Assembly: GCA_934096605.1 (NCBI GenBank)
Contig: CAKOMI010000024.1
Location: 1 to 19,617, forward strand
DNA length: 19,617 nt
Direction of reading: 5' to 3'
Source: an uncultured Bacilli bacterium
GTDB lineage: Bacteria > Bacillota_I > Bacilli_A > RF39 > UBA660
Under the pieces are notes generated by a model. That model saw only the letters and a list, made by a program, of their open reading frames with translations, was not told the DNA's origin and ran no database searches. This document shows, piece by piece, positions 6,230 through 14,045 of this stretch. A program made the translations under genes and the position numbers. Positions within the stretch are counted from its first letter, which is position 1, and every line of letters begins with the position of its first letter.

Positions 6230-7804
6230 TTAATAAAAGATTGTACAAGACTTATCTTGCCTTTGACTCTTTATATCTTTATCTGTTTTTTTAATATTAA
6301 TAATCGCATTATTGTTAAATAAATCTTCAATATCATCATCTAAATATGATTGATAAGTTTGAAAAGTAAATTCATAGTATGATTTAGCAGTAACGTTCTT
6401 AGCTAGACTTTTTTTAATTTTAATCGTGGCAAGTTCACTTTCCATACCATTTGATAACACTAAATATTCTTCTTCACTATCTTTGATTTCTTTAATCATT
6501 TCAATATAATAAGTTTTTACAAATTCACAACTGGAATAGTTTTTTTCACCTTTATAGTAGCGATTACGATTATCTTTTATTTTTTTGATATTTTTTTCAT
6601 TGGCAGTTATTTTGATAATTGGTTCAATATAGTAATTGTATACTTTTTTAGATTTTAAATCGTTAATAAAGTGATTAATAAATTCTTTTTTTAAGTAAAG
6701 GTTATACATATCCCAGTCTAAATAGACAAAGTTTTCTTTTCTAGTAATTTTAGTTTGCATAGTTGTACTTAATGGATAGTAAATATATTCAATTTTGACA
6801 TTATCGATAGTATTATCTGTAACAAAATCTGAAACGTTACCGATAAAAACAACATTTTTTTCCATAGGTAGTTCTTCTACTAAGGAATCAGTTACTAGAT
6901 CTTTAGGAGGTGTATCTACAAAGTCAGTATTGGCAACCTCAATTGTCGCGATACCACAGCCGACACCTAGTAAAATAAAGTTAATAAAGATAGTAGCAAC
7001 CATTTTACTAGTTTTACTTTTTTTATCTAATACAAAATTAAAAAGGGCAAAAAAGAAAATAACACCTAAGGAAAATAAAGTTATCATGACTATGTAAAAT
7101 CCAAAGTAAGTTACTTGGTGAATTAATAAATAGATGCAGATAACAAGGATTAAGGCCATGCCTACTAAATAAATACTTAAGCCAAAAAGTAAAGTAATAG
7201 CTAATAGTTTTAAAATAAATATTAATATTTTTAAAATAGTTTTACTTAAATTAGAAAAAACAGATTCATGTTTCTTTTTAGTTATTTCTTCTTTTAAATA
7301 TCTTTTTTTAAAGATAGTTGCAAAGGCTAAAAGAGAGAATAAAAAATAGGCAAATTCTAAAACAAAACGCCAAATAAGAAAAAAGAAACGATTAATGGGA
7401 CCTGCAAAAATATTAAAGACGTCTTTCCCTAAGTTAATTAAGTTAGATATTGGTATATGAACTACTGCGATTATCAAGGTTATTAAAAATATTTCAATAA
7501 CAAATTTTATTAGTTCACGAGGCTTTTTTTTGCTTATCATATTGATGATTTCATCGATTTCTTTAACGAAATTATCGGTAAGTTCATCAAACATATCACT
7601 ATTTTCTTTTTTTAGTTTTTTTTCAATTTTATTAATTATATCATCGATACTACCAAGGGACTTCACAGCTTCTTTTTCGCTCATTCCTTTAAGCTTTTTA
7701 TCTTCAATAATAGCATCATACTTTTCTAATATTTCCTTTATATCATCTTGGTAAGAATTATTAAAATGATCTTTAATTTTTTTAAAAAGAACTCTCTTTG
7801 TCAT
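6230..7804 (-). CDS. HAAS/DUF1700-domain polytopic membrane protein
   Basis: The 524-residue product starts with a cytoplasmic helical HAAS-type domain (about residues 5-62: the ILEKYDAIIEDKKLKGMSEK stretch and then KEAVKSLGS), the four-helix module usually coupled to PadR-type repressors in membrane-stress circuits. About six membrane helices follow (101-120, 138-165, 190-227 as two, 233-258, 266-290). The last 230 residues are outside the membrane and look like a mixed alpha/beta sensor or adhesin-like region, making the protein far longer than plain DUF1700 proteins. The start is ATG 7804: AGGGAG lies just before it, and a longer in-frame reading would begin inside the promoter. No PadR gene is adjacent. 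First gene of a likely operon with the ZIP and YebC genes. Confidence 0.8.
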   Translation of the reverse strand: MTKRVLFKKIKDHFNNSYQDDIKEILEKYDAIIEDKKLKGMSEKEAVKSLGSIDDIINKIEKKLKKENSDMFDELTDNFVKEIDEIINMISKKKPRELIKFVIEIFLITLIIAVVHIPISNLINLGKDVFNIFAGPINRFFFLIWRFVLEFAYFLFSLLAFATIFKKRYLKEEITKKKHESVFSNLSKTILKILIFILKLLAITLLFGLSIYLVGMALILVICIYLLIHQVTYFGFYIVMITLFSLGVIFFFALFNFVLDKKSKTSKMVATIFINFILLGVGCGIATIEVANTDFVDTPPKDLVTDSLVEELPMEKNVVFIGNVSDFVTDNTIDNVKIEYIYYPLSTTMQTKITRKENFVYLDWDMYNLYLKKEFINHFINDLKSKKVYNYYIEPIIKITANEKNIKKIKDNRNRYYKGEKNYSSCEFVKTYYIEMIKEIKDSEEEYLVLSNGMESELATIKIKKSLAKNVTAKSYYEFTFQTYQSYLDDDIEDLFNNNAIINIKKTDKDIKSQRQDKSCTIFY

Positions 7805-7826
7805 TTTGCACTCCCTAACAATAAAA

Positions 7827-7855
7827 AGCATATCATTAGTGTTTTTGGTTGTCAA
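7827..7855 (-). promoter_or_regulatory. Promoter of the HAAS-ZIP-YebC operon
   Basis: Consensus TTGACA (7850-7855, minus strand) and TATGCT (7827-7832) with a 17-base spacer, ending about 22 bases before the ATG. It fixes the gene start at 7804 because upstream in-frame codons are inside this promoter. Confidence 0.75.
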
Positions 7856-7962
7856 GATTTTAGATTGTTTTTTGATTTTCTAACAATGTGTATTTTTGCT
7901 TTCTTTTCTGGTTACCTAATAGGTAATTGGATTATTTATTAAAATCATTAAATTGCAAGGCT

Positions 7963-7993
7963 AAATAAAAAAGCTAGAAATAATTTTCTAACT
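7963..7993 (-). terminator. Terminator of the four-gene AAA+ operon
   Basis: Minus strand: AGTTAGAAA, loop ATTA, TTTCTAGCT, then TTTTTATTT. The nine-base-pair stem contains one G-U pair and begins just before the stop codon of the Ca-loop protein, so transcription ends right behind that gene. Confidence 0.8.
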
Positions 7994-9241
7994 TTCTAAT
8001 AATACAACATTTATTTTGCCTTTAAATAATTTACCTTGATCATAATTTTGTTCTTCACCTGTACCATGAAGAGTAAAGGAAACTGTGTAATGCTGTATTG
8101 TATTAGCAGGTATAGCTACTCTTTCTTTTAAAGGACCATTACTAAATGGTGCAGTAGCAAAATTTTGATTATATCCACCATTATCACTTACAACACGAAC
8201 CCAAAAATTATTACTTTCAAAAGTATTTACTATATCGCCCCAATATAAATCATAATATAAAGTATTATTAGTTTGATTTTGTACAGTAAATTTAACATCT
8301 GGCACAGTAGTTGTAACATTACCTTTTTGGTCATCAGGATAAAGGTTTTCAGTTACAACATTATTACCACTTTCATAGTTTACTACTAGTGCTGCTGTTG
8401 CTAAATCAACATCTCCTTCACCAATATTTGCTTGACCATCTTTATTAGCAACATAAGTACAATTTTTATCACATATACCATCATTATCTGTATCAATATT
8501 AATATCAGGTGTCATATCACCATTAGTATCAATATTTAATTCAGGAACGCCATCATGATCTTTATCAATATTAATATCAGGAGTACCATCACCATCAAGA
8601 TCTATATTTGTATCAGGCCACCCATCACCATTAGTGTCACAGTTAAGATCGCAAATGCCATCATTATCAGTATCTTGATTAATTTTATTAACAATACTTC
8701 CATCACTCATAGCCTTATTAAATAAACTTTGTCTATTACCTCGGTAATCAATATTTAAATCAGGCTTTCCATCTTTATCAGTATCACAGTTAATATCACA
8801 TATACCATTGTCATCTAAGTCAATATTTAAGTCGGCAATACCATCACCATTTAAGTCAATATTCATATTAATCTTACCTAAGTATTGAACACCTGTATAA
8901 GTAGCAAACCCAGCCATTAACAAAAAAGCTATAATAAAAATAATAAATAAAGCAGTAACATTATTCTTCTTAAAAGATAAAATTAATTTATTACCTTCTT
9001 TGGCAACACATAAACTATATGGTAAAAATATTTCCGTATCTGTATTAGAATATGCAACATCAAGAGCTTTTTCAATATATTTTTTATTAACCTCTACTTC
9101 ACTTTCATACATATTAGAGATTATCCCTTTAATAAGTTCTTCTTGTTCCTTATTCTTTTTTAACATTAACTCTTTAATATTAAGTGTTTCTTTATTACCT
9201 TTAAATTTCTTTATATCAACTTTTTCTTTTTTTTCCTTCAT
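7988..9241 (-). CDS. Single-pass surface protein with TSP3-like Ca-binding loops
   Basis: A 417-residue protein in three parts. Residues 1-95 are a charged, Lys/Glu-rich helical cytoplasmic domain. One membrane helix spans about 96-118. Outside, residues 128-261 hold nine 12-residue units of the form [I/C]DxDxDGxxDxN, the calcium-loop pattern of thrombospondin type-3 and dockerin-like repeats, interrupted by a 25-residue insert after unit 3. Three units carry a C-x3-C pair (CDINC, CDLNC, CDKNC). The rest (270-417) is Asn/Thr-rich and beta-strand-like, ending NYDQGKLFKGKINV, as in camelysin/TasA-type exported proteins. ATG 9241 is preferred (AGGTGA 9 bases upstream); a GTG at 9253 immediately after the DUF2357 stop is an alternative. 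Last gene of the AAA+ operon, so its cytoplasmic domain may be the contact point for the ATPase. Confidence 0.85.
   Translation of the reverse strand: MKEKKEKVDIKKFKGNKETLNIKELMLKKNKEQEELIKGIISNMYESEVEVNKKYIEKALDVAYSNTDTEIFLPYSLCVAKEGNKLILSFKKNNVTALFIIFIIAFLLMAGFATYTGVQYLGKINMNIDLNGDGIADLNIDLDDNGICDINCDTDKDGKPDLNIDYRGNRQSLFNKAMSDGSIVNKINQDTDNDGICDLNCDTNGDGWPDTNIDLDGDGTPDINIDKDHDGVPELNIDTNGDMTPDINIDTDNDGICDKNCTYVANKDGQANIGEGDVDLATAALVVNYESGNNVVTENLYPDDQKGNVTTTVPDVKFTVQNQTNNTLYYDLYWGDIVNTFESNNFWVRVVSDNGGYNQNFATAPFSNGPLKERVAIPANTIQHYTVSFTLHGTGEEQNYDQGKLFKGKINVVLLES
8459..8860 (-). repeat. Nine 36-bp repeats coding Ca-binding loops
   Basis: The DNA has a 36-base period matching the 12-residue units, with many synonymous differences, so the loops are old and held by selection instead of being a fresh expansion. 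The array is broken at about 8678-8752 by the insert between units 3 and 4. Confidence 0.8.
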
Positions 9242-9253
9242 ATGCTTATTCAC

Positions 9254-10342
9254 CTACTTTAATATTGTTAATGCTTTTTTCTTTCTTGTATCAATTTTAT
9301 CTAAGAAATTATCAATAGTTGTTCTAATATCATTTTTAGTTTTTTCTTTTTCTTTATATGCAAGTTTAAATTCTTTAGCAAGTATCTTTTCAAAAGTAGC
9401 TTCATTAATCTCACCAGAATAAACAAAGTCTTTCATAAGTTTTCTTATAATAGCCGTATCAAGTGTCTTTTTAGTTAGAGTCTTTTTAGTACTAACAGCA
9501 TCTTTCCCTATAAAGAATGATAAATCATATTTTTCTTTTATATCACTATCAGTTAAGACCTCACTTTTGTGTTCCATCTCTGTTACTGGTTTAATATTAT
9601 TTTTTTCTAAATATTCCCATAGTTCTAGTGCTTTAATAAAGTTTGGTTCTTTTAAAATAACATTAGTTTTACGAATAGGACTACGAACAGGACTACTTTC
9701 TTTTAAACTTTTAATAAAAGTACTACCTCTAAAAGCAGAAATAATATCTCTAATATGTTCAATTCTCTCTTCTAGGGTATGCCCATCTTTAACATTATCT
9801 AAAATAGAATCTTGTTTACTATTTAGTTTTAAACTAATATTAACCTCTTCATCGCCCCGTTTCATAAGACCTTCATAAGTTACTTCATTACTTATTTTAG
9901 CATAACTTTTTTGATCAGACTCATTTAGTTTATTATTTACAAACATATATAAATTATCAACTAAAGATTTAATAAAACGGTTTTCATATAAATCAACAGT
10001 TTCTTCTCTATAAACATTAAGTAGTTTTATAGGAATAACTGTGCCATCGTCATGTACTTCTTGAATCATACTGGTGTGTTGTGCTAAGTGGCGAATACTT
10101 TCTTCAGTTACCACTTTAGCCTTTTCAATAGGTACGATATTTTCTTCTTGAACAATAAATCTTCTTGGATTTCTAATAATATTATCAAGATAAGGAATAC
10201 ATTCTTCAACCATATCAATCCATGATGTATCACTTATTTTTTGTTCAATATCACGTTTAACACTAATAGTTGATGAAGTAGCCTTCAAGAATGTATTTAA
10301 ATTATCTTTATTAATATTTTCTAAGTATTCTAAAGTATCCAT
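9254..10342 (-). CDS. DUF2357-like (McrC N-domain-like) partner protein
   Basis: A 362-residue soluble protein. Its centre matches DUF2357/McrC-type proteins: YENRFIKSLVDNL around residue 120, and the pair SPIRKTNVILKEPNFIKALELWEYL around residues 223-248. In McrBC the DUF2357 region of McrC binds the McrB ring and stimulates nucleotide hydrolysis. McrC normally continues into a PD-(D/E)xK nuclease; here the last 110 residues are helical and Lys-rich and I see no D...(D/E)xK motif, so nuclease activity is not supported. The gene starts 7 bases after the AAA+ gene (AGGTGA before ATG 10342) and ends directly in front of the Ca-loop gene, implying a joint complex. Called on motif memory, so family membership is likely but not certain. 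Confidence 0.75.
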   Translation of the reverse strand: MDTLEYLENINKDNLNTFLKATSSTISVKRDIEQKISDTSWIDMVEECIPYLDNIIRNPRRFIVQEENIVPIEKAKVVTEESIRHLAQHTSMIQEVHDDGTVIPIKLLNVYREETVDLYENRFIKSLVDNLYMFVNNKLNESDQKSYAKISNEVTYEGLMKRGDEEVNISLKLNSKQDSILDNVKDGHTLEERIEHIRDIISAFRGSTFIKSLKESSPVRSPIRKTNVILKEPNFIKALELWEYLEKNNIKPVTEMEHKSEVLTDSDIKEKYDLSFFIGKDAVSTKKTLTKKTLDTAIIRKLMKDFVYSGEINEATFEKILAKEFKLAYKEKEKTKNDIRTTIDNFLDKIDTRKKKALTILK

Positions 10343-10349
10343 AAATCAC

Positions 10350-11834
10350 CTAAATCGTTTTCTTAAGTCTTAAAAGATATGCTTTACATTCTGGTGTTTT
10401 ATCTTTACCAAATAATTTTTCTAAGTAGTTAATTAAGCCATCAATTTCATCTTTAATATAAGCAAGATTTAATTGTTCAAATTTTCTTAATATTTTATGG
10501 GCAATAATATAGTCAATACCTAAAACCTCATCACCACCACAAGCAACAAATACAGGAACAAAGTCTTTTAATTGTTTTACAATACGATTACCAAAAGACA
10601 ATCTAAAGTGATCAATTACATAACGGTCTAGTTGGGCTACTTTATCTAATGTTTCATTACTTACTGGGTGTTCATTACTAGCACGTTCAAATAAACTTTC
10701 TAAGTATTTATAACTAACTTGTAATTTATTTGTATCTGGTGCTTCAAATGGGTCACATTTATCATCAATAGCAATTGGCATAGCACGGTCATATACTTTA
10801 TCAGTAATCATAAATGTTGAGTCATCGTTATTGATAGTACCAATATACCACATATTTTCTGGAATAACTAATTTACCATTTTGTAATTTTTTAGGGTCAT
10901 TAGGCCAAACATTTGGAACTAACTCAACTACCCAGTCTTTTTTATTTGGTAATTCTAGAATAGATAACATCTCTGCAAAATAATATTCAACACGAGAAAT
11001 ATTCATTTCATCTAAAAGAGTTAAATAAACATCATCAGTATATTGAGCATCATACATTTTCTCAAGTATTTCTGTTTCATTAAACTTCTTTGTAAATTCG
11101 TTGAAATAACCAAATATTTCTGTTGAATCACGCCATGAAGGTTGAACACTCGCAACTGTAGTCTCATTATTAATAAATGAACCAAAAGCATAAGCAAGAC
11201 TTGTTTTACCAGTACCAGAAATACCTTCTAGAATAATAAGTTTATTTGAAGCAAAAGATGAAATAAATAAACGAATTAAGTTAATATCATAATATAAATG
11301 TAATTTACTAGCTGAATAGTTTCTGAATGTTTCACAAAATCCTTGTAAGTCAAAATTATTAGTTATAACCTCAGGTGTAAATGTTTCATATTTACTATCA
11401 ACATTACTTAGTTTAAAGAATCTACTTTCACCTTCTTTTAATTCATTTTTAACAGAACCATCTTCATTAAATTCTATTTCCCCTAATTTTTCATTTTGTC
11501 TTTTTAACTTAAAGATTTCATTATTTAATGAATCAATTTCATCAACTAACATATCTTCTTTTTTAACATTTCTTTTATATCTAATATAAGTACGTACTAT
11601 TTTGTAAATTAAAAATATTAATAAAGCAAATATACCTACTACAAAAACAATAGATAAGATTAAAACAAATAATCCCATACCAGTTAAGTCGCTTTTATAA
11701 CTACTAACTACTGTAACATAGTTAATAATATTAAACATTTGAAATAGTCCTTCCCCTATTCCTTTAATAATTTTCATTAGTCCTTCAAATAAAGGCGCTA
11801 AAAACTTTGTAAAAAATTCACCATATACACTCAT
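10350..11834 (-). CDS. Membrane-anchored McrB-like AAA+ ATPase
   Basis: A 494-residue AAA+ protein of the McrB/MoxR (AAA_5) type. An amphipathic stretch (about 8-45) and one strong membrane helix (54-79) come first, then a basic coiled-coil-like linker (80-118). The ATPase core follows: Walker A GISGTGKT (204-211), the McrB-typical QPSWRDSTEIFGYFN (231-245), Walker B LLDEMN (273-278) with the companion VEYYFAEMLSILE, sensor-1 GTINNDD (332-338) and the Arg-finger-type DRA (349-351). The GTP-specific NTAD motif of true McrB is not seen, so ATP is the likely fuel. No DNA-binding domain replaces the usual McrB N-domain; the membrane anchor does. Its ATG overlaps the stop of the previous gene by one base, with GGAGG inside that gene, so translation is coupled. 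Confidence 0.9.
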   Translation of the reverse strand: MSVYGEFFTKFLAPLFEGLMKIIKGIGEGLFQMFNIINYVTVVSSYKSDLTGMGLFVLILSIVFVVGIFALLIFLIYKIVRTYIRYKRNVKKEDMLVDEIDSLNNEIFKLKRQNEKLGEIEFNEDGSVKNELKEGESRFFKLSNVDSKYETFTPEVITNNFDLQGFCETFRNYSASKLHLYYDINLIRLFISSFASNKLIILEGISGTGKTSLAYAFGSFINNETTVASVQPSWRDSTEIFGYFNEFTKKFNETEILEKMYDAQYTDDVYLTLLDEMNISRVEYYFAEMLSILELPNKKDWVVELVPNVWPNDPKKLQNGKLVIPENMWYIGTINNDDSTFMITDKVYDRAMPIAIDDKCDPFEAPDTNKLQVSYKYLESLFERASNEHPVSNETLDKVAQLDRYVIDHFRLSFGNRIVKQLKDFVPVFVACGGDEVLGIDYIIAHKILRKFEQLNLAYIKDEIDGLINYLEKLFGKDKTPECKAYLLRLKKTI

Positions 11835-12904
11835 TATAATTCCTCCTTATTTCTAATTATGAATGATACACCCATTCTTTTAAAATTATTTTCATTATCT
11901 TTATTATTTAAAATAAACTCTTTATCAACAAGTAATTCCATATCATTTTCTAAAATAGAACTATTAATATTTTCAGTATTATCATATTGATATACAATAG
12001 AAACTTCATTTTCTTTATATTTTTCTAGTACTTCTTGATAGTTTATTTCTTCATCATATGGTACTAATACACTTACATGTTCTTTAATATAAGGGTTATT
12101 AAAGTATCTTATAACACTTGCTCTTTTCATTTCTTTATTGATATTAACAAAATACCTTGGCATTTCTTTATTACTAATTAGTTGTTCTAAAATATGAAAA
12201 GCTAGTATTTCTAATGATACTTCGTTAAATTCATCATTATACTCTTTTAAAACATCTTCCACTAAATCCTCATCGTACTCATTAAGCCCTGGAATATTGT
12301 ATTTAAATAGAACTTTAAAACATAACGGATCAATACTAAGCATTTTGTATTTGTTTTTGTAAAGTTCACTGTCAAGGATATGCACAACCTCTAAGTCTTC
12401 TTTACAATTTTTCTTAACACAATCATAAAGTTCTCTTTTTAGTTTTTTATCTTTATTAATTTGTAAAGATGGATTTTCTTCTAGATACGCTATTAAAGTA
12501 TCAAAATTTTGAAAAGCCAGTCCAATATCGCCATCTACTACATTACTAGCAAAATCAACATAACAAGCAGTACAAATAATAACAAACATTAAGAAATTCT
12601 CACTTTTAAGGTCCATTAAAAGTCCTGCTTTATCTTCATCTTTACAGTATTCAGTAATAGATGTTAAAACAGAAGAAATATTATCATTAAAGTATTTAAT
12701 TGGGTCATTGGGATGTTCATTATTATCAAAGTAATAATGAACAGCATAATACTCCGTAATACCTTTAGCAATACTAGAAAATTCTCTTTTGTTATACCAC
12801 ATACCATTATTTTCAATTTTTATCATATTTTCAATGATATTTGCATATTCGCATAAATCTTTAGCTTTCTTTTTAACATATCTATCTATAATATTTACGC
12901 TCAC
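11834..12904 (-). CDS. First gene of AAA+ operon, unknown helical protein
   Basis: I do not recognise the family. The 356-residue product is acidic, rich in Asn, Asp, Glu and Lys and mostly helical by composition, with one moderately hydrophobic segment (FLMFVIICTACYVDFA, about residues 105-120) that is more likely a buried helix than a membrane span. The C-terminal third has a more beta-like texture (HVSVLVPYDEE, VSIVYQYDN). The start is GTG 12904 with AGGGTGA 7 bases upstream; no better ATG exists nearby. It shares one base with the start of the AAA+ gene and carries that gene's ribosome site in its last codons. By position it may be a sensor or adaptor of the ATPase; nothing in the sequence proves it. 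Confidence 0.75.
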   Translation of the reverse strand: MSVNIIDRYVKKKAKDLCEYANIIENMIKIENNGMWYNKREFSSIAKGITEYYAVHYYFDNNEHPNDPIKYFNDNISSVLTSITEYCKDEDKAGLLMDLKSENFLMFVIICTACYVDFASNVVDGDIGLAFQNFDTLIAYLEENPSLQINKDKKLKRELYDCVKKNCKEDLEVVHILDSELYKNKYKMLSIDPLCFKVLFKYNIPGLNEYDEDLVEDVLKEYNDEFNEVSLEILAFHILEQLISNKEMPRYFVNINKEMKRASVIRYFNNPYIKEHVSVLVPYDEEINYQEVLEKYKENEVSIVYQYDNTENINSSILENDMELLVDKEFILNNKDNENNFKRMGVSFIIRNKEEL

Positions 12905-12937
12905 AATTTAGTCACCCTACCTTATATTTCTTATTAG

Positions 12938-12966
12938 ATTATATCAAACAAAAATAGCCTTGGCAA
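12938..12966 (-). promoter_or_regulatory. Promoter of the four-gene AAA+ operon
   Basis: Minus-strand TTGCCA (12961-12966), 17-base spacer, and perfect TATAAT (12938-12943). It lies between the terminator of the TasA-like gene and the GTG start at 12904, about 33 bases away, and is the only good promoter found for the four genes. Confidence 0.75.
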
Positions 12967-12988
12967 TAACTCAAGACCAAAAGGCAAA

Positions 12989-13015
12989 AAAAAATTGTTC
13001 ATTGAACAATTTTTT
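12989..13015. terminator. Terminator behind the TasA-like gene
   Basis: A perfect 12-base-pair stem (AAAAAATTGTTC, loop ATT, GAACAATTTTTT) with a run of nine T on the minus strand. It ends the TasA-like transcript and insulates the AAA+ operon, and is symmetric enough to work in both directions. Confidence 0.88.
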
Positions 13016-13055
13016 ATATTCTAACCAATATTTAACTCTAAATTAAATCGTTAAA

Positions 13056-13712
13056 TTATTGATTTTGTTTTGCTGTATAAACTAAGTTAGCAAAAATAGA
13101 TTTACCTTGAGCAGCTTGAGCAGCAGCTTCATTATTTTTGTATTTTAATACAACTTTGTAGAATCTAGTAACTCCACCTTTAATAGTTGTATTAGTAGCA
13201 ATATTAAAAGATTGTTCTCCAGCAGCACCAGTAACAGCAGTTTCAGCAACTAATTCAGTCATTTTGTTTTTAGCAAAACTTGAACCAGTAATGAAGTAAT
13301 GAGCTTCACCATTTGTTGCAGTGTCGATTTGTGGAGTACCTTTTGTAAATACACCACTAGCAGTTGCAGCATCTTCAGTATAAATAGCATAACTTACATC
13401 TGTACCAAATTCAGTTGGAACAGTCATTTTTAATTGTAAGTCATAAGTAGCTGTAGAAGCAGGATCACCTGCAGCAGCTAATTTATAAGTACTTACTGAC
13501 ATATAACCTGGATAAACTAATGTACCGTCATTTTCTTCATTTTCAAAAGTATAACCAGTACTAGCGATTTCTGCTGTAGTAACTGTAGTCTTATTAGTAT
13601 TACCTGTAGACGTACTTGTAGCTGTGAAGTATGCGAATGTTGCCCCCACAACAGCTACTAATAAAGTAGACACGGCAATTACCGTTAATAAGATCATATT
13701 TTTCTTTTCCAT
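13056..13712 (-). CDS. TasA/camelysin-like secreted protein
   Basis: A 218-residue exported protein. The N-terminus has a short basic head and a hydrophobic segment (about 7-27) ending VGATFAYFTATST, the typical SipW-dependent signal peptide and mature start of TasA, camelysin (CalY) and related fibre or surface proteins. The mature part is rich in Ala, Thr, Ser and Val, poor in charged clusters, and reads as alternating beta strands (YDLQLKMTVP, FYKVVLKYKN, IFANLVYTAKQ), fitting the single jelly-roll of this family. It would polymerise or sit at the cell surface. No SipW peptidase gene is in the window. GGGAG lies 11 bases before the ATG. It has its own promoter and terminator directly upstream of the AAA+ operon. 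Confidence 0.85.
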   Translation of the reverse strand: MEKKNMILLTVIAVSTLLVAVVGATFAYFTATSTSTGNTNKTTVTTAEIASTGYTFENEENDGTLVYPGYMSVSTYKLAAAGDPASTATYDLQLKMTVPTEFGTDVSYAIYTEDAATASGVFTKGTPQIDTATNGEAHYFITGSSFAKNKMTELVAETAVTGAAGEQSFNIATNTTIKGGVTRFYKVVLKYKNNEAAAQAAQGKSIFANLVYTAKQNQ

Positions 13713-13740
13713 CTTTTTTATTTCTCCCTTCTATAATAAA

Positions 13741-13769
13741 AGTGTATCAAAAAGCATTTACTTTTTCAA
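13741..13769 (-). promoter_or_regulatory. Promoter of the TasA-like gene
   Basis: Minus-strand TTGAAA (13764-13769) and TACACT (13741-13746) with a 17-base spacer, about 28 bases before the ATG. The -10 box is moderate, so confidence is limited. Confidence 0.5.
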
Positions 13770-13994
13770 GTATAAATTTCACATTTTCATCATAATTTAA
13801 AAAAAGCATTTTTATTAGGTATATTTTAATTTTAATACTTATGTTTTATTTAAAGATCGTTATATTAAAAATAACCAAACTATACATTAATTAATATATA
13901 TTTTAGTAATACTAAAAAAAAAAAAATATCTATACACTTTTTAACATTAAACTGTTATTTTTTTGTTTTTTAAACATATTTCTTTTTTTGTATT
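13770..13994. other. AT-rich divergent intergenic region
   Basis: Together with the flanking promoters this is the 333-base gap between the TasA-like gene and the hydrolase gene. It holds no ORF of note. A perfect dyad TTTTAGTA-A-TACTAAAA (13901-13917) runs into a block of 13 A residues; the T-tract is on the wrong side for a terminator of either neighbour, so it is a possible operator or bent A-tract DNA. Confidence 0.35.
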
Positions 13995-14022
13995 TTCAAT
14001 TCACTATTTAATTTAGTACAAT
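13995..14022 (+). promoter_or_regulatory. Probable promoter of the hydrolase gene
   Basis: TTCAAT (13995-14000) and TACAAT (14017-14022) with a 16-base spacer, about 23 bases before the ATG and just upstream of a TTGGAGG ribosome site. Confidence 0.4.
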
Positions 14023-14045
14023 ATATATAAAGAATTGGAGGTATT

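Noticed and set aside
8459..8860. Regular 36-base periodicity suggesting a CRISPR array
   Set aside because: The period is continuous with no spacers, varies synonymously and encodes Ca-binding loops in frame.
10350..12904. A classical McrBC restriction system
   Set aside because: No nuclease motif, no DNA-binding domain and no GTP-type NTAD motif; the ATPase is membrane anchored.
13901..13925. TTTTAGTA dyad with a poly-A run as a terminator
   Set aside because: The T-tract would precede the hairpin for the minus strand and is absent for the plus strand, and no gene ends there.
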